From the NCBI GenBank assembly GCA_003116975.1, contig BGKB01000122.1:62001-126000 (forward strand): a DNA stretch of 64,000 nt, in the 5' to 3' direction. The position numbers and the translations under genes were made by a program. Below, piece after piece: positions 46,734 to 57,193 of the stretch. The DNA comes from Aurantiochytrium sp. KH105. Taxonomy: Eukaryota > Sar > Bigyra > Thraustochytrida > Thraustochytriidae. The notes under the pieces were generated by a model that ran no database searches, was not told where the DNA came from, and was given only the letters and a program-made list of their open reading frames with translations. Every line of letters begins with the position of its first letter. Position 1 is the first letter of the stretch.

Positions 46734-49700
46734 TTAAATGCGAAGAGACTTGGCCGGCGCCCACACCTGCACAATATTGTTCTCCGCCGTTGTCACGAGG
46801 CTCCAGGGGTAGTCAGGACACCAAGCCAAGTCAAAGACCTTATCCGTGTGGCCGCCATGCAGAAAGAAGAGTTCGGGCGGGCCGTCAATGTCCTTGGTAT
46901 CCGTCAACTCCGCGCTGCTGACGGCCTTGCCGCTGACGTCCCAGAGACAAACACGCCCATCGTCGCCACAAGACGCCACAACATGCGGCAAACTAGGGTT
47001 CCACGCGATGCCCAATACATCATCCTTGTGGTGCTCGAGCACCAAGACAGGCGTTTGCGGTTTTCGCCGGTCCCACATTTCCACTGCGCCTGCGGCGTTG
47101 CCAGTGACGAGGCGGTTTCCGTCTGCAGGCGCAAAGCTCATACAGTTCACTCCCACCGAGGCGCCTTCTGCACCGCCCGAGGCTGAAGTCCTCGAAGAAC
47201 GCACCAGTGACGACGTGCGCACGTCACCAAAGCTGATGACGCCCTTGTCGTCGACACAGGCAAACTCGTGAGGGGAATGGTACATCCACGCCACCTCGTT
47301 CACTGCCACGCCTTGCAAGTCCTCATAGTGCACAATCTCCTTTTTGCGGTGCAAATCCCAACTCGCAACCAGACCATCGTCGCTGCTCGAAAGTAGCGCG
47401 CCGCGCTTCAGCTTGTTCCAGCTCAGACCATAGCCTGGGTCCTTGTGCACGGTTTTGATCGAAAAGGCAGTCACCACATCTGTCAAGGAAGGATTTACCC
47501 GCACAATGTGAATGTCCGTCGATGCTGCAAAGCAAGCAGCAACATACGGGTCCTGCGGCATTGTACGAATGCGGTGAATGTCCGTTCCGATGCGGTAGCG
47601 AGCTCCATATTCGACATCGCCCAGATACGACCCGCAAAACGACGAGGCCGAGGCCGCCTCATCTTCCAGGGCGCTACCATGCGCCCCTTCGCGAGGAAGC
47701 TGCACCGAGGTGATGGCAATCTCGTCGCCCTTGCTTCCATCGCCACGATTTGCACCCGTCCAGAACGCTGACCGAGGAGCTGTCACCTCATTCATCTCGA
47801 TCCACGCGCACGACAGAGCAGGCCAAGAGAATTGTTGTGTGATGACAAAATCGTACATGAGGGGTGCATACTTGGCCCAAAGGACATACTCCTCATTGCG
47901 CTCGCCTTCAGTGACATCCGCTGGATTAGGAAGAGCGTCAGCTGCACCAGAGGAAATGTCTTTGAGTCGAGCTTCCCGCTCACCTCGCGTTAAGGGCAAC
48001 TCCTCGTCGCCGGTTGACGAGAGTGAGCGTGCATCCTCGTTGTCATCCTCCTCGGTCGCTGCCACCATCTCTGCCAACGTCATAGATCCGTGTTTAGCCG
48101 CCATGGCACCGCCCGCAGATCCATTACGCAAAGTCTTACGTGCGCGCATCACCGCAGCACTCGAGGGTTCTGCTGCACCATTGGCCCCGGCAAACGTGGC
48201 CCGGGCTTCGCTTGCCAGGGCAGCGACCTCACCGACGCCGGCCTCGTCCATGAGCGCCTGAATGTCCACCACAGGCACAGGAATGGCGCGACCGCGATGC
48301 GGTCCGAACTTGATAATGTCATCTGGCTCATGACGGTCGTCCTGCTCGACGGTAAACTGTAGTTTGCGCATCTTGCCGCCCTTTTTGAAGAACTTCGGCG
48401 GAAAGTGCGTCCACCGCACGTAAATGTCTTTGCGACGAAGACTCGAAAGCGTGTCTTCGTCCGCACCCAGGTGCGCCAGCCAGCGTTCCCGGAGCTTGAC
48501 GCCGCTCTTGACACTGTTTGACTTGGGGATTGCAGACATCGTACCCGCGAGCCACTCAAAGCCTCGCGCTGCAAGCAAGCCTTCTGCCTCGCGGCACATG
48601 CCTGCTGGACTTTTGCACGGGGCCAGCTCGCAGACGCACGATGCTGTGTTGTAATGCCGCGACGGCCCAGTACCGTCGCCGGCATTGCTATCCGTGCCCC
48701 GCACCCCGCTCGCATCGTCGGCGACATCGTCGGCAGCCGAGGCCCCAAGCCGTTTCGCCATTGGCACGGGCGTTGTGGCCCGCGAGTGATCTGCCGGCGT
48801 TCCATTGGCACGGGTCGTGCTCTCCGGCAGCAACGGAGGCGCCAACTCGGGCAGGTCGCCCAAATCCTTTTCGAGATTCACACAGGGTACCGGAATGGCC
48901 AGGCCGCGGTACCTGCCATAGGGTGCAATGTCCTCGTCGTGATGGCGTTTTTCGGGGTCTACCATGAATTGCAGCTTGCGCATGTTCTTGTCCGTAAGGG
49001 TAAAAAATCGGGGCGGAAAATGCGTCCAGCGCACGTCAACGTTGCGCAGCCCAAGCGCGTCAACTTGTTCTTCGGTGATGCCAAGATGCGCAAGCCAGCG
49101 CTCGCGCATATTGATCTCGTTACGCGTGGTCTCCGGCTTGGGAAGATGGACCGAGAGCCCCTCGAGCCACTCGTTTCCATTTGCGGCGAGACGGGGCTCC
49201 ACTTCCTTGCACAAGCCAGGCTGCGAGTAAATGTGGATCAACTCGCAAATGCAACTGCTCTTTCGATACTTGAAGCGCACGTCGCGCGTCGGTTTACCCG
49301 CAGGAGTTGCGCTTCTGTCGTCCATATCGTCCATGCGATCCGCGTGCGAGGCCGATTCGTTGACAGAGTCGGCGTCCCTTGCCGGAGCACCTTCCTTTAG
49401 CGCAAACACGTTTGGCGCCGGTGCGTCCTCTGCAGTGGGCGCTGGATACTCGGGTCCAATTTTGGCGCATGGCACGGGAATGGCCATGGTTTCCGTAATT
49501 GTATCCGCGAGAACATGTCCAGGATGCACGGGAACGCTTTTCCGCAGCCGCCGCAGCTGACGGTTCCGGGTTCCAATGAGGCGAAAAAAAGACGCGGGAA
49601 AATGCGTCCAGCGCACATGGACCATTTTGCGGTTCAGCTGCTCGATCTGGTCATCTGTGATGCCCAAGTGTTCCAACCAGCGGTCGCGAAGCTTGATGCC

Positions 49701-51806
49701 ACCGAGTTCCTGGCCGTGGGCAGGGAGTTGGATCGTGAGGCCTTCTAACCAAGTGAGGCCATTATCCGCGGCCTCGCCTTCGACAATCTTGCAGTATCCT
49801 GCAGGCGGTGTGCACGGCAAGAGTTCGCAAACACACATGGGGCCCGAGTTGAGTCCGCTGCGCGTGCGTCGCGCGCGACTGCCGCTGCCCAGCAAGGACG
49901 ACTTATCCATGGACATTTTGCGTTTCTTCGGCACGGGGGTCGATACGCTTCCGTTGGTTTTCCCGGGTTGCTCGCCGTCCGAGTCATCCGAGTCGGCATC
50001 CTGGTCTTCGCCCTCGCTCTCGCTGCCAAACAAGTTGTCCTCTGCGCCCTCTTGGTCCGCCACAGAGTCGGTTTCGGACGGACGCGGGGGCTCTGTGAAC
50101 TCGACCTTGTCGCCTGTGATTTTCATGCAAGGCACAGGAACAGCGCGTCCGCGATGCGGGCCCAACGCGATGATGTCTTCGGGTGCGTGCTCGGGGACAA
50201 CCTTGACGGTATGCTGCAGACGGCGCATTTTTGCTCCCTTGTTGAAAAAGTATGGGTGAAAGTGCGTCCATCGGACCTGGATGTGCGAGCGATTCAGCTC
50301 CTGGATCTCCGCCTCGGTAATACCTAGGTGCTCCAGCCAACGCTCGCGCACATTGATATTGCCAACCGTGGCGGAGGGCCGTGGGAGCTGGGACATGAGG
50401 CCCGCGAGACGCCCATAACCGAGATCTTCAACAGCCGGCTCAACAACGCGGCACTGGCCTGGCTTGCTTGAGGTTGTCAAGAGTTCACAAATACACATGT
50501 TGTGGTTGTGATACATGCGACGATCCGAGCTGTTGCGCTTCGCCTTTTTCTTGATCGGACCGTCGTTCTCATTCTCATCCTCGTCGCCATCAGCCACGCT
50601 CCCCAAGCTTTTCCGGGCCTTGCGCTTGAGATCGACATTTTTGCGCTTGAGTTTTCCCTCTTCGCGCAGTTTCTGGCGTGCGTGGAATTTGAGTTTTTTA
50701 CTCAATCGCACAGAGAGACTAATGACCTTCATCTTGGTGTGTAGCTTTTGACTTGGAATTGGAACACCTCGACCAAAGTTTGGGCCAGCCATGATGAGTT
50801 GCGAGTTCGAGTGCGATGGCGATCGCGTTACCGTCGGCAGAAGCCGCCACGGCCGCTTGCTCGAGAGCTGGAACTGGATGGCGGGGAAATGCGTCCACCG
50901 AAGCAGCGCCGGCGAGTCAAGAGCCTTGAGTTCGTCCTCCTTCATGCCGAGCTGATCTGTCCACGCGGCCCGGAGGTCTACGCCCTCCTTTTTCGTGCCG
51001 GGCGCCGGCAGCGTCAACATCTTGCCCTCGAACTGAGCAAAGACGTCGCCATCAACACCCTTGATGGCGTTTTCCTCTGCCCACTTGCAGAGACCTGCGG
51101 GGGACTTTGTGTCAATGAGCTCACAGAGACATTTGGTGTCACCCCCATCCACTGTCTCGACGCCAGCCAGGTCTCCGGCGTCTTCCTCATCCACCTCGTC
51201 GTTCTTGGTTGCGGCGGCACCGCTCGTCTCGGCATTGCCCTCTTTCGCGGAGGGTGAGGGCGTTTGATCTTCATCTGCTTGTGAGCTGCCAGCAGTCTCT
51301 TTTGGTGCTGGGACAGCTTCGACGTTCTTGGACACGCTATCGGTGGGCTCTGTATTTTTTTCGCCATTGGGTTCACTAATTTCCATTTGGTCCTCACTCG
51401 TCTTCTTCTCGGTTGCAGCGGCAGGAGCTGTGTCTTCCTTTCCTGCGTCCCCTGGTCCGGCCATTCCACCGACATTTGTCTTGCTCTCTGTTGACTCTGC
51501 CACCGCGGGGGCGCTCGTCGGCACCTCGGTCTTGCCGGTGTTGCCATTCTCCACTGCTTCCTGCTGCGACTCCTGCTGCACGGGCTGCATTTCAGCCGTG
51601 GGCTTCTCTGCCACCTCGTCCTCCTTCTTCTTCTCCTCTTGCTGCTGCTCTTGCTGCTGCTGCTGCTGCTGCTCTTGCTGCTCTTGCTGCTGCTGCTGCT
51701 GCTGGCCCTGGTTGGCCTGCGACGGCAGTTTCTCGGCCTCGGTCTTCGCCTCCTCGTCGACCTTTTCGGGCGCCGTCGCGGCGTCCACGGGCGCGGGCGC
51801 CTCCAT
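46734..51806 (-). CDS. Five-repeat novel Cys domain fused to RBBP4/MSI1-like WD40
   Basis: 1690 aa from ATG 51806, with TAA at 46734. The N-terminal 220 residues are Gln/Glu/Ser-rich with polyQ. Five homologous units of about 125-130 residues follow, at about 224-356, 436-566, 656-783, 849-976 and 1054-1183. Each unit has CxCEL...PxGxC near its start, a WLEHLGITE-like helix, an almost invariant RWTHFPPxFF, and a closing HRGRAIPVPC. I do not recognise this unit. Basic and acidic linkers separate the units. From about residue 1300 comes NEEYVLWAKYAPLMYDFVIT, QQFSWPALSCAWIE, the histone H4-binding helix of RBBP4/MSI1 proteins, and a WD40 propeller (VVASCGDDGRVCLWD, HTDKVFDLAWCPDYPWSLVT). RBBP4-type proteins chaperone H3-H4 in CAF-1, NuRD and PRC2. 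A chromatin role is inferred. Confidence 0.85.
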   Translation of the reverse strand: MEAPAPVDAATAPEKVDEEAKTEAEKLPSQANQGQQQQQQQEQQEQQQQQQQEQQQEEKKKEDEVAEKPTAEMQPVQQESQQEAVENGNTGKTEVPTSAPAVAESTESKTNVGGMAGPGDAGKEDTAPAAATEKKTSEDQMEISEPNGEKNTEPTDSVSKNVEAVPAPKETAGSSQADEDQTPSPSAKEGNAETSGAAATKNDEVDEEDAGDLAGVETVDGGDTKCLCELIDTKSPAGLCKWAEENAIKGVDGDVFAQFEGKMLTLPAPGTKKEGVDLRAAWTDQLGMKEDELKALDSPALLRWTHFPAIQFQLSSKRPWRLLPTVTRSPSHSNSQLIMAGPNFGRGVPIPSQKLHTKMKVISLSVRLSKKLKFHARQKLREEGKLKRKNVDLKRKARKSLGSVADGDEDENENDGPIKKKAKRNSSDRRMYHNHNMCICELLTTSSKPGQCRVVEPAVEDLGYGRLAGLMSQLPRPSATVGNINVRERWLEHLGITEAEIQELNRSHIQVRWTHFHPYFFNKGAKMRRLQHTVKVVPEHAPEDIIALGPHRGRAVPVPCMKITGDKVEFTEPPRPSETDSVADQEGAEDNLFGSESEGEDQDADSDDSDGEQPGKTNGSVSTPVPKKRKMSMDKSSLLGSGSRARRTRSGLNSGPMCVCELLPCTPPAGYCKIVEGEAADNGLTWLEGLTIQLPAHGQELGGIKLRDRWLEHLGITDDQIEQLNRKMVHVRWTHFPASFFRLIGTRNRQLRRLRKSVPVHPGHVLADTITETMAIPVPCAKIGPEYPAPTAEDAPAPNVFALKEGAPARDADSVNESASHADRMDDMDDRSATPAGKPTRDVRFKYRKSSCICELIHIYSQPGLCKEVEPRLAANGNEWLEGLSVHLPKPETTRNEINMRERWLAHLGITEEQVDALGLRNVDVRWTHFPPRFFTLTDKNMRKLQFMVDPEKRHHDEDIAPYGRYRGLAIPVPCVNLEKDLGDLPELAPPLLPESTTRANGTPADHSRATTPVPMAKRLGASAADDVADDASGVRGTDSNAGDGTGPSRHYNTASCVCELAPCKSPAGMCREAEGLLAARGFEWLAGTMSAIPKSNSVKSGVKLRERWLAHLGADEDTLSSLRRKDIYVRWTHFPPKFFKKGGKMRKLQFTVEQDDRHEPDDIIKFGPHRGRAIPVPVVDIQALMDEAGVGEVAALASEARATFAGANGAAEPSSAAVMRARKTLRNGSAGGAMAAKHGSMTLAEMVAATEEDDNEDARSLSSTGDEELPLTRGEREARLKDISSGAADALPNPADVTEGERNEEYVLWAKYAPLMYDFVITQQFSWPALSCAWIEMNEVTAPRSAFWTGANRGDGSKGDEIAITSVQLPREGAHGSALEDEAASASSFCGSYLGDVEYGARYRIGTDIHRIRTMPQDPYVAACFAASTDIHIVRVNPSLTDVVTAFSIKTVHKDPGYGLSWNKLKRGALLSSSDDGLVASWDLHRKKEIVHYEDLQGVAVNEVAWMYHSPHEFACVDDKGVISFGDVRTSSLVRSSRTSASGGAEGASVGVNCMSFAPADGNRLVTGNAAGAVEMWDRRKPQTPVLVLEHHKDDVLGIAWNPSLPHVVASCGDDGRVCLWDVSGKAVSSAELTDTKDIDGPPELFFLHGGHTDKVFDLAWCPDYPWSLVTTAENNIVQVWAPAKSLRI

Positions 51807-52929
51807 GCTGGCTGCCTCCAAAGGCGCGCGCGGCGACGGGCTGCGGCGGGCCGCCGGGGACGACAGGCTGGCGCGCCTGCGCTGCGCTCGCTTCGGGCTC
51901 GCCTGCCTCCAAAGGCGCCCTCGTACAGGCCGACGCCCACCAGCACGCTGCCGCGCTCCTCCTCGTCGCTCGCGATGCCGGCTCGCGCGGACGAGGGCCT
52001 GGCGCGCGCACGCGGGCGGACGGGCGTGCGCGCGCTCGCTCCCGCGCTCGCTCGCGCACTCGCGCACTCGCGCGCTCGCTCGCTCGCTCGCGCGGCGGGC
52101 GCGGCGGTGCCTGCGGTCGTTGGGCTTCTGCCGCCCGAAGCGATCTATCTTATCCTCCTAGTCGCTCCTAGTCGCTCTGTCATACACGCTACGTATCATA
52201 CAGACAGCAGTAGGCACACAATGCAGACACACCGCGACAAGGCCAACGTCGACGGCAAGGCCGGTATCGCAGGCCTCGCCACCTGGCCGAGGACGACCGC
52301 TCGCGCAGCCCCTGCAGCAGCCGAAGACGAAGACCGAGGCTGGACATCGGCATCGTGAAGCAGCAGGAGCGGCGGCAGCAGCAGCGGGAGTAAACAAACG
52401 GCCGCTCCAGGGCTGGGCCTTGCCTGACGGCCAGCGCGAGGGCGACGTGGAGGACCTCGTTTAGAAAGGAAAGGGGCGACGATCTAGGAGAAATGGGATC
52501 TTGACGAGGAATGCGGGAGAGGAGTGAGGTGGGAAGCTGGGAGGGGAAACATTGACAGTGAATGAATGGGTCTGGCGGGAATGTAGTGAAGGGTACACGG
52601 CACGAAGACAGATCTCAGACATCAGAATACAAACACGATTACGCCTCGGGTCACTGAGACCGACACCGAGACGGGTTCGGAGAATTCATGCCACGCTCGG
52701 GGCCCGCGCCCAACTCTTGCGCGTTAAGGATACACACTACCATAACAATCGGTTAATGTCAAAAAGTAAATCTTGGAGACCGAACTACGCGCGACTGTCG
52801 GACAGCTCGCTTGCGAGGATTGCCAGAGAGACAAGAAATTCAATCGACAAGACAAAAAGTAGAAATACAGATTCATGACACGTGCTGAAGGTAAAAGAAC
52901 AATACCAAAAGCAAAGAAATGCAAGCAAG
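51807..52929. other. Spacer, GC-rich then mixed; no gene seen
   Basis: 5' side of the five-repeat gene (with GCTCGCTC runs near 52020-52095) and 3' side of the TM2 gene. Short ORFs on both strands have no recognisable feature. The extension of the five-repeat frame to 52067 has no ATG and is Arg/Ala-rich. Confidence 0.5.
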
Positions 52930-55900
52930 CTAGCTCAAGTTCTGCATTTCAATATCTCCACCCGCGGCAAGACCTCCTCCGTCATGATGATCCCGATCTT
53001 GAGCTAGCGTCGGAGGTCGGCGCTGCAACTCGAGCATCTGCTGTTTAGAGCGAATCATATCCGGCAAACGGAAGGCGTCTTGGATCCAACCAATGCCCAA
53101 AAGGCCAAAAGTGAACGTATACACCAGGCCCCACGTATAGTCGCCAATATAGTAGCGATGAGCGCCAAAGAGACCGAGCGGAAGCCAAAGAATGTAAGCG
53201 TCGACGAGTGAATAGTCCCGTTCATAGTGATCGCCCCGAACGAGCATTGCGTGATGCATTTCTGGCAATCGGAAGGCGTCCGCAAGCCAACCTAGGCCCA
53301 GGCCGCCTACTGTAAAAAGATAGTACAATCCCCACTTGTAATGGCCAAGCGCAAAGCGATGCGCACCAAAGCAGCCAAAGGTAAGCCAAAGCACATAGGT
53401 CTCTTGCAACGAGCAAGGCGCCATATCGCCACTGTCCACGCGTTGCACGAGAGAAGGCATACGAATCATATCAAAGAGCCAGCCTAGACCCATGATGCCA
53501 AGCGTGCATGCGTAAAAGATACCCCAGGAGGTCCGTCCGAGATAAAAGTGATGCGCGCCAAAGATACCAAAAAAGAAGCAATACAAGTACGCGACCACAA
53601 CGCTGTGCTCTTCGGACGGGCTCACCATTGCATCTTCGATGATCAAGGGATGCACAGGCTGACGTGGATCCTGCATGAGGATACTAGAATGGCGCTGTGA
53701 CAATCCCGCATTCTCCGAAGTCACGTTTGCTAGAGGGTACTCTGTATCTTCATCATTAGCAGGGCGAGCCGCGATGGCCGGGAGACCCGTCTGCATACGT
53801 TCCTCACAATCTCCTCCAACGTGTTCATCTTGAAGCGGCGAGGTCGGCGTCTTCACGCTTGCCCGGGTCTCCTCTTCAGTATTGTCACTGTCGATTTTAA
53901 GGTTACCGCCACTGCTGCGGTACCGAGTGATGTTGGCGGCCGCCCTTGCGCCAGTTGCGCCTCCTTGTATTTCGCGCATTTCGCTCGATTCATCTTGATC
54001 CTGGTCTGCATTTGTTTCCGACCCACGTGCGGAGCAGTCGTTGTCCTTCGAATCCAATTCTCTGTCCGTTTCGTCTTTCTTCTCCTCCTCCTCGCCATCA
54101 TGCTCGCCCACACCACCGTTTCCGTCTTCTTCTTCTTCGCCGTCGTCGCTGCCTGGTGAAACTGGCTCGCCAAAAGCTCGTGGGGTCCCAGCCTTGCCCT
54201 GTCCGCGATCAACCTCCAAGGTCTGCTCTTGTACCTTGCAGACATTGTGCGCGCGACCGACACGCTCTTCCGTTTGTCGTTGAACAGGTAGTGGAACAAT
54301 ATCATGCGTATGCTCGACGCTGTTAAACTCCATTCTCTCCTCCTGCGCAAGAGGACGGGACCGCTTTGACGTTTCGGATTCGTCACCAGGATCATGTGCT
54401 CGTTTGGGTCCTCGACTTGATGATGAGCTAGGCGAGGCGGATCCCTTTTCAACGCCGTTTTCAGAAGATTGCGAGGCTTCGAGTTCGCGAGCCAGCGTGC
54501 GCGTGCTAGCAATGCAAAAGTATCGTGAGAGAACGTTTGAAATGATTCTCATCGACCCATCCGGAAGTTGCTCTGCGCAAATCACTTCAAAGGAATATTT
54601 TGGAGCGAGATCAGGTTTGTCTTTTGGTCTTCGCTTCTTGGACAAGGTAACATTAAGTTTCCAGCAAGTGGCCTTGAAGGTGATGAGGGCGCTACCGTCG
54701 GATTGCGCGTCCACTCTTCCCCGTAGACAGTGCTTGACGAGCGACTGGAAGCTGTCTGAGCTCAGCACCATGCCAGGTCGTATGGACGTCAAGCGTCCAT
54801 CTTGCGTCGCAAGATCAATGCGCGAGAGCGCTGTGACCCGCTGCAGATCCACATTCGCGCCGCTCAGCGTGGCCTCAACTTTGCTGCTGCAAGTGCCTCC
54901 CCCACTGATGCTGTGGCGTTGTCCCGTGACGCGCATTGTATAATAGTCGCCGAATTCGGGACACATCGGAAAGCATTGCAGATTTTTGCGGTCGTTGCGC
55001 CAATACTTGGGGTGAAAGCTTGACCTGAAAGACAGCTGCGCCGAGGACCCCACAGCATCTTCGAGTGGCTCTGGTTGTCTGGGCATAGATACCTCGCTCG
55101 TTTCGGAGACCTCGCGAGACCGAATCATCGGCGGCGGTGCCGGGGGCGAAGGCATTTTCGAGGGTATGGCCGAGGATGTCGAGAGTGAAGAAGATGAAGA
55201 AGAAGAAGAAGAAGAAGAAGAGGAGGAGGAAGACGAGCTCGGACCATGCATGGCGCTGGACGAAGACGCTGGCGCTTGTGCGGAAGAACGTTGTGACCCG
55301 TATGGAGCAGCCCCGGTCTCATCAATGTAAGGATCGAGCACGTATTCAAGGTTTTCGAAAAAGTCGGTGTGCCCATTGCTATTGCCATTGCCAAGTGCGG
55401 CGTGTTCCCTTGTTTGTTCTCCTTGTGCATCCGGCATCGAAATTGCGCCCTCAGGCGCGAGTGATTGATGTTCGTATTTGACGGGAACACGACCCTCGCT
55501 GTCGGAACGTTTTGACTCGAAACTCTTGCTTGAAATGCTCAAGGAAGGTGCTGCATACGTCAAGAGACCTGCGTGCGCCTTGTCGTCTTGAGACCGCGCA
55601 TGCTGCAAATCTACCTGGGCCCCGTTAGAGTCAAAGCCCTGAAAGTCCGATGAGAGGTGATCAGGCGAGAGATTGCTGTGCGAAGAATGATTGTGATCAA
55701 AGAGTCCGGCACCAATGTTGTTGGGGTTCAGAGCGGCGCTTGAAATGCTGGAAGTTGTTTGCTCGCCTTGGCATTCAAAGGCTGTCAAGTCATCGTCGAG
55801 AAGATCTATGATGTCGTCAAAGGCGTGGTCGTATTGCTCCTCGATGATCGGACGATGAATCCCGCTGTTTCCGTGAGCATCATTGTCCATGGACGTCACC

Positions 55901-56238
55901 TCTTCGCCCGGGATATGAGTCTGGTCTTGAGTCCCAAGCTTGGGGGCCAACAATCCCGATGCGTCCTGATGCTGAAGGTGATAGGGCTGCTGGTATTGCT
56001 GGTACGGATAGTAATGCTGGTCTTGTTGCTGGATCTGAAGCTGCGAATCCAGGTCCTGTCGTGAATCGTGCTCACTGCCGACTTCGCCTCCGGAAGCAGG
56101 CGATGTCAAGTACTCGCTATGCTCACCGGAGTAGTCCGAGAACGTATACGGCGAGAACGGCGCGTCAAGCGGAGAGAAGAACACCTCCCCGTCCGCTTCG
56201 AAGTCCCTCTCCCCAGCCGGCAGCAAGTCAGGCTGCAT
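52930..56238 (-). CDS. Triple TM2-domain protein with unknown central domain
   Basis: 1102 aa from ATG 56238 (open further upstream without ATG). The N-terminal 390 residues are low-complexity: QQQDQHYYPYQQYQQPY and a Ser run encoded by a GAA/GAG-rich stretch at about 55190-55240. Residues about 395-580 look like a folded domain (FHPKYWRNDRKNLQCFPMCP, YYTMRVTGQRHSISGGGTCS, ATCWKLNVTLSKKRRPKDKP, YSFEVICAEQLPDGSMRIIS) that I do not recognise. A long acidic, charged linker follows. The C-terminus has three TM2 domains: YLYCFFFGIFGAHHFYLG/GLGWLFDMIRMP, WLTFGCFGAHRFALG/GLGWLADAFRLP, and WLPLGLFGAHRYYIG/GIGWIQDAFRLP. Each TM2 domain has two membrane helices joined by a DRF-like turn. So it is a six-TM protein with a large, probably cytosolic or nuclear-like, N-terminal region. 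Confidence 0.75.
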   Translation of the reverse strand: MQPDLLPAGERDFEADGEVFFSPLDAPFSPYTFSDYSGEHSEYLTSPASGGEVGSEHDSRQDLDSQLQIQQQDQHYYPYQQYQQPYHLQHQDASGLLAPKLGTQDQTHIPGEEVTSMDNDAHGNSGIHRPIIEEQYDHAFDDIIDLLDDDLTAFECQGEQTTSSISSAALNPNNIGAGLFDHNHSSHSNLSPDHLSSDFQGFDSNGAQVDLQHARSQDDKAHAGLLTYAAPSLSISSKSFESKRSDSEGRVPVKYEHQSLAPEGAISMPDAQGEQTREHAALGNGNSNGHTDFFENLEYVLDPYIDETGAAPYGSQRSSAQAPASSSSAMHGPSSSSSSSSSSSSSSSSSSLSTSSAIPSKMPSPPAPPPMIRSREVSETSEVSMPRQPEPLEDAVGSSAQLSFRSSFHPKYWRNDRKNLQCFPMCPEFGDYYTMRVTGQRHSISGGGTCSSKVEATLSGANVDLQRVTALSRIDLATQDGRLTSIRPGMVLSSDSFQSLVKHCLRGRVDAQSDGSALITFKATCWKLNVTLSKKRRPKDKPDLAPKYSFEVICAEQLPDGSMRIISNVLSRYFCIASTRTLARELEASQSSENGVEKGSASPSSSSSRGPKRAHDPGDESETSKRSRPLAQEERMEFNSVEHTHDIVPLPVQRQTEERVGRAHNVCKVQEQTLEVDRGQGKAGTPRAFGEPVSPGSDDGEEEEDGNGGVGEHDGEEEEKKDETDRELDSKDNDCSARGSETNADQDQDESSEMREIQGGATGARAAANITRYRSSGGNLKIDSDNTEEETRASVKTPTSPLQDEHVGGDCEERMQTGLPAIAARPANDEDTEYPLANVTSENAGLSQRHSSILMQDPRQPVHPLIIEDAMVSPSEEHSVVVAYLYCFFFGIFGAHHFYLGRTSWGIFYACTLGIMGLGWLFDMIRMPSLVQRVDSGDMAPCSLQETYVLWLTFGCFGAHRFALGHYKWGLYYLFTVGGLGLGWLADAFRLPEMHHAMLVRGDHYERDYSLVDAYILWLPLGLFGAHRYYIGDYTWGLVYTFTFGLLGIGWIQDAFRLPDMIRSKQQMLELQRRPPTLAQDRDHHDGGGLAAGGDIEMQNLS

Positions 56239-57193
56239 AGCCGTCGGCGTCCTCGCGTCCCCCTTCTCGACGTTGGCGATCTGCTTGAGCGCGGGGGCGC
56301 GAGCACGAGCTCGTGCAGGCCTTGCAGGACTTCCCCGCGCGCGCGCCTGCCTCGGCCTCCTCTCCCGCCCCGCGCCGTGCGCGCGAGTCTGCTCTGCGCG
56401 AGGCGCGCCGGGTCCAGGTCCGCGCCGCCCGGATTCCAGGCCGCGCCGATCCAGGCCGGCGCCCGCTCGCGGCCGCGCCTCGCGAGGGACGCGCCGCCCG
56501 GAGCGAGTCTGCCCGCCGCCGCGCGAGGCCGCCCGGGCTCCGCCGCTCGCTCGCGAACTGCCGCGCGGCGAGCGCGTCCGTCGCGGCGAGGTCGCGCCCG
56601 CGTGCGTGCGACACAGGGCGCCGCTACCGTGCACGGTATGCCGCTGCGCGGGGCCACTACGGTGGGGAGCGACAGCGGCATCGTCGCGGGCGTCATCGGC
56701 GGCAGGAGCATGAATGTCCAAGCTGGGGCTCTTCGGCAGGGCGGGCGGCGCCACCGTCGTCGGAGGCGGCGTCGCGTCGCGGGTTCAGGCTGGCGTGGGC
56801 TGGAGGCGCGCGCTGAGCTGCGCAAGGGACGCGGGGGAGAAGTGGCGATTTGGAGCGAAGAGGACTCGTTCATCGTTGTCACAGTCAGTGAGGAGGAGGT
56901 TGCAAAGCAGGGGGGGTGGGGGTAGGGAGGCGCCGCGGCCCGGTCTCGAGGATGTGGATGTGAGGGCGGGTCCGAAGAGGAAGGAGGTGGTAGATGAACC
57001 AGTGGCGTTCTTCATGAGAAGGCAAGCGATCAGAATGATCATGGTGATTTTGAGATTTGGACTTGAGATTCGGCCTCGTCCGTGTACAAAGTGGGTACAG
57101 CAGGACTCCAGAGACATTCTTCATGAGCAGGTAAGTGATAATAATAATGATGATGATGATAATGATAATGTTTGGTCTCGAAGCGTTCGTTCG
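56239..57193. other. Spacer between TM2 gene and ABC transporter; no gene seen
   Basis: Upstream of the TM2 gene and downstream of the transporter. The left two-thirds are GC-rich; the right end has an AT-rich GATAATGAT run near 57140-57170. Overlapping ORFs are composition-driven. Confidence 0.5.
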
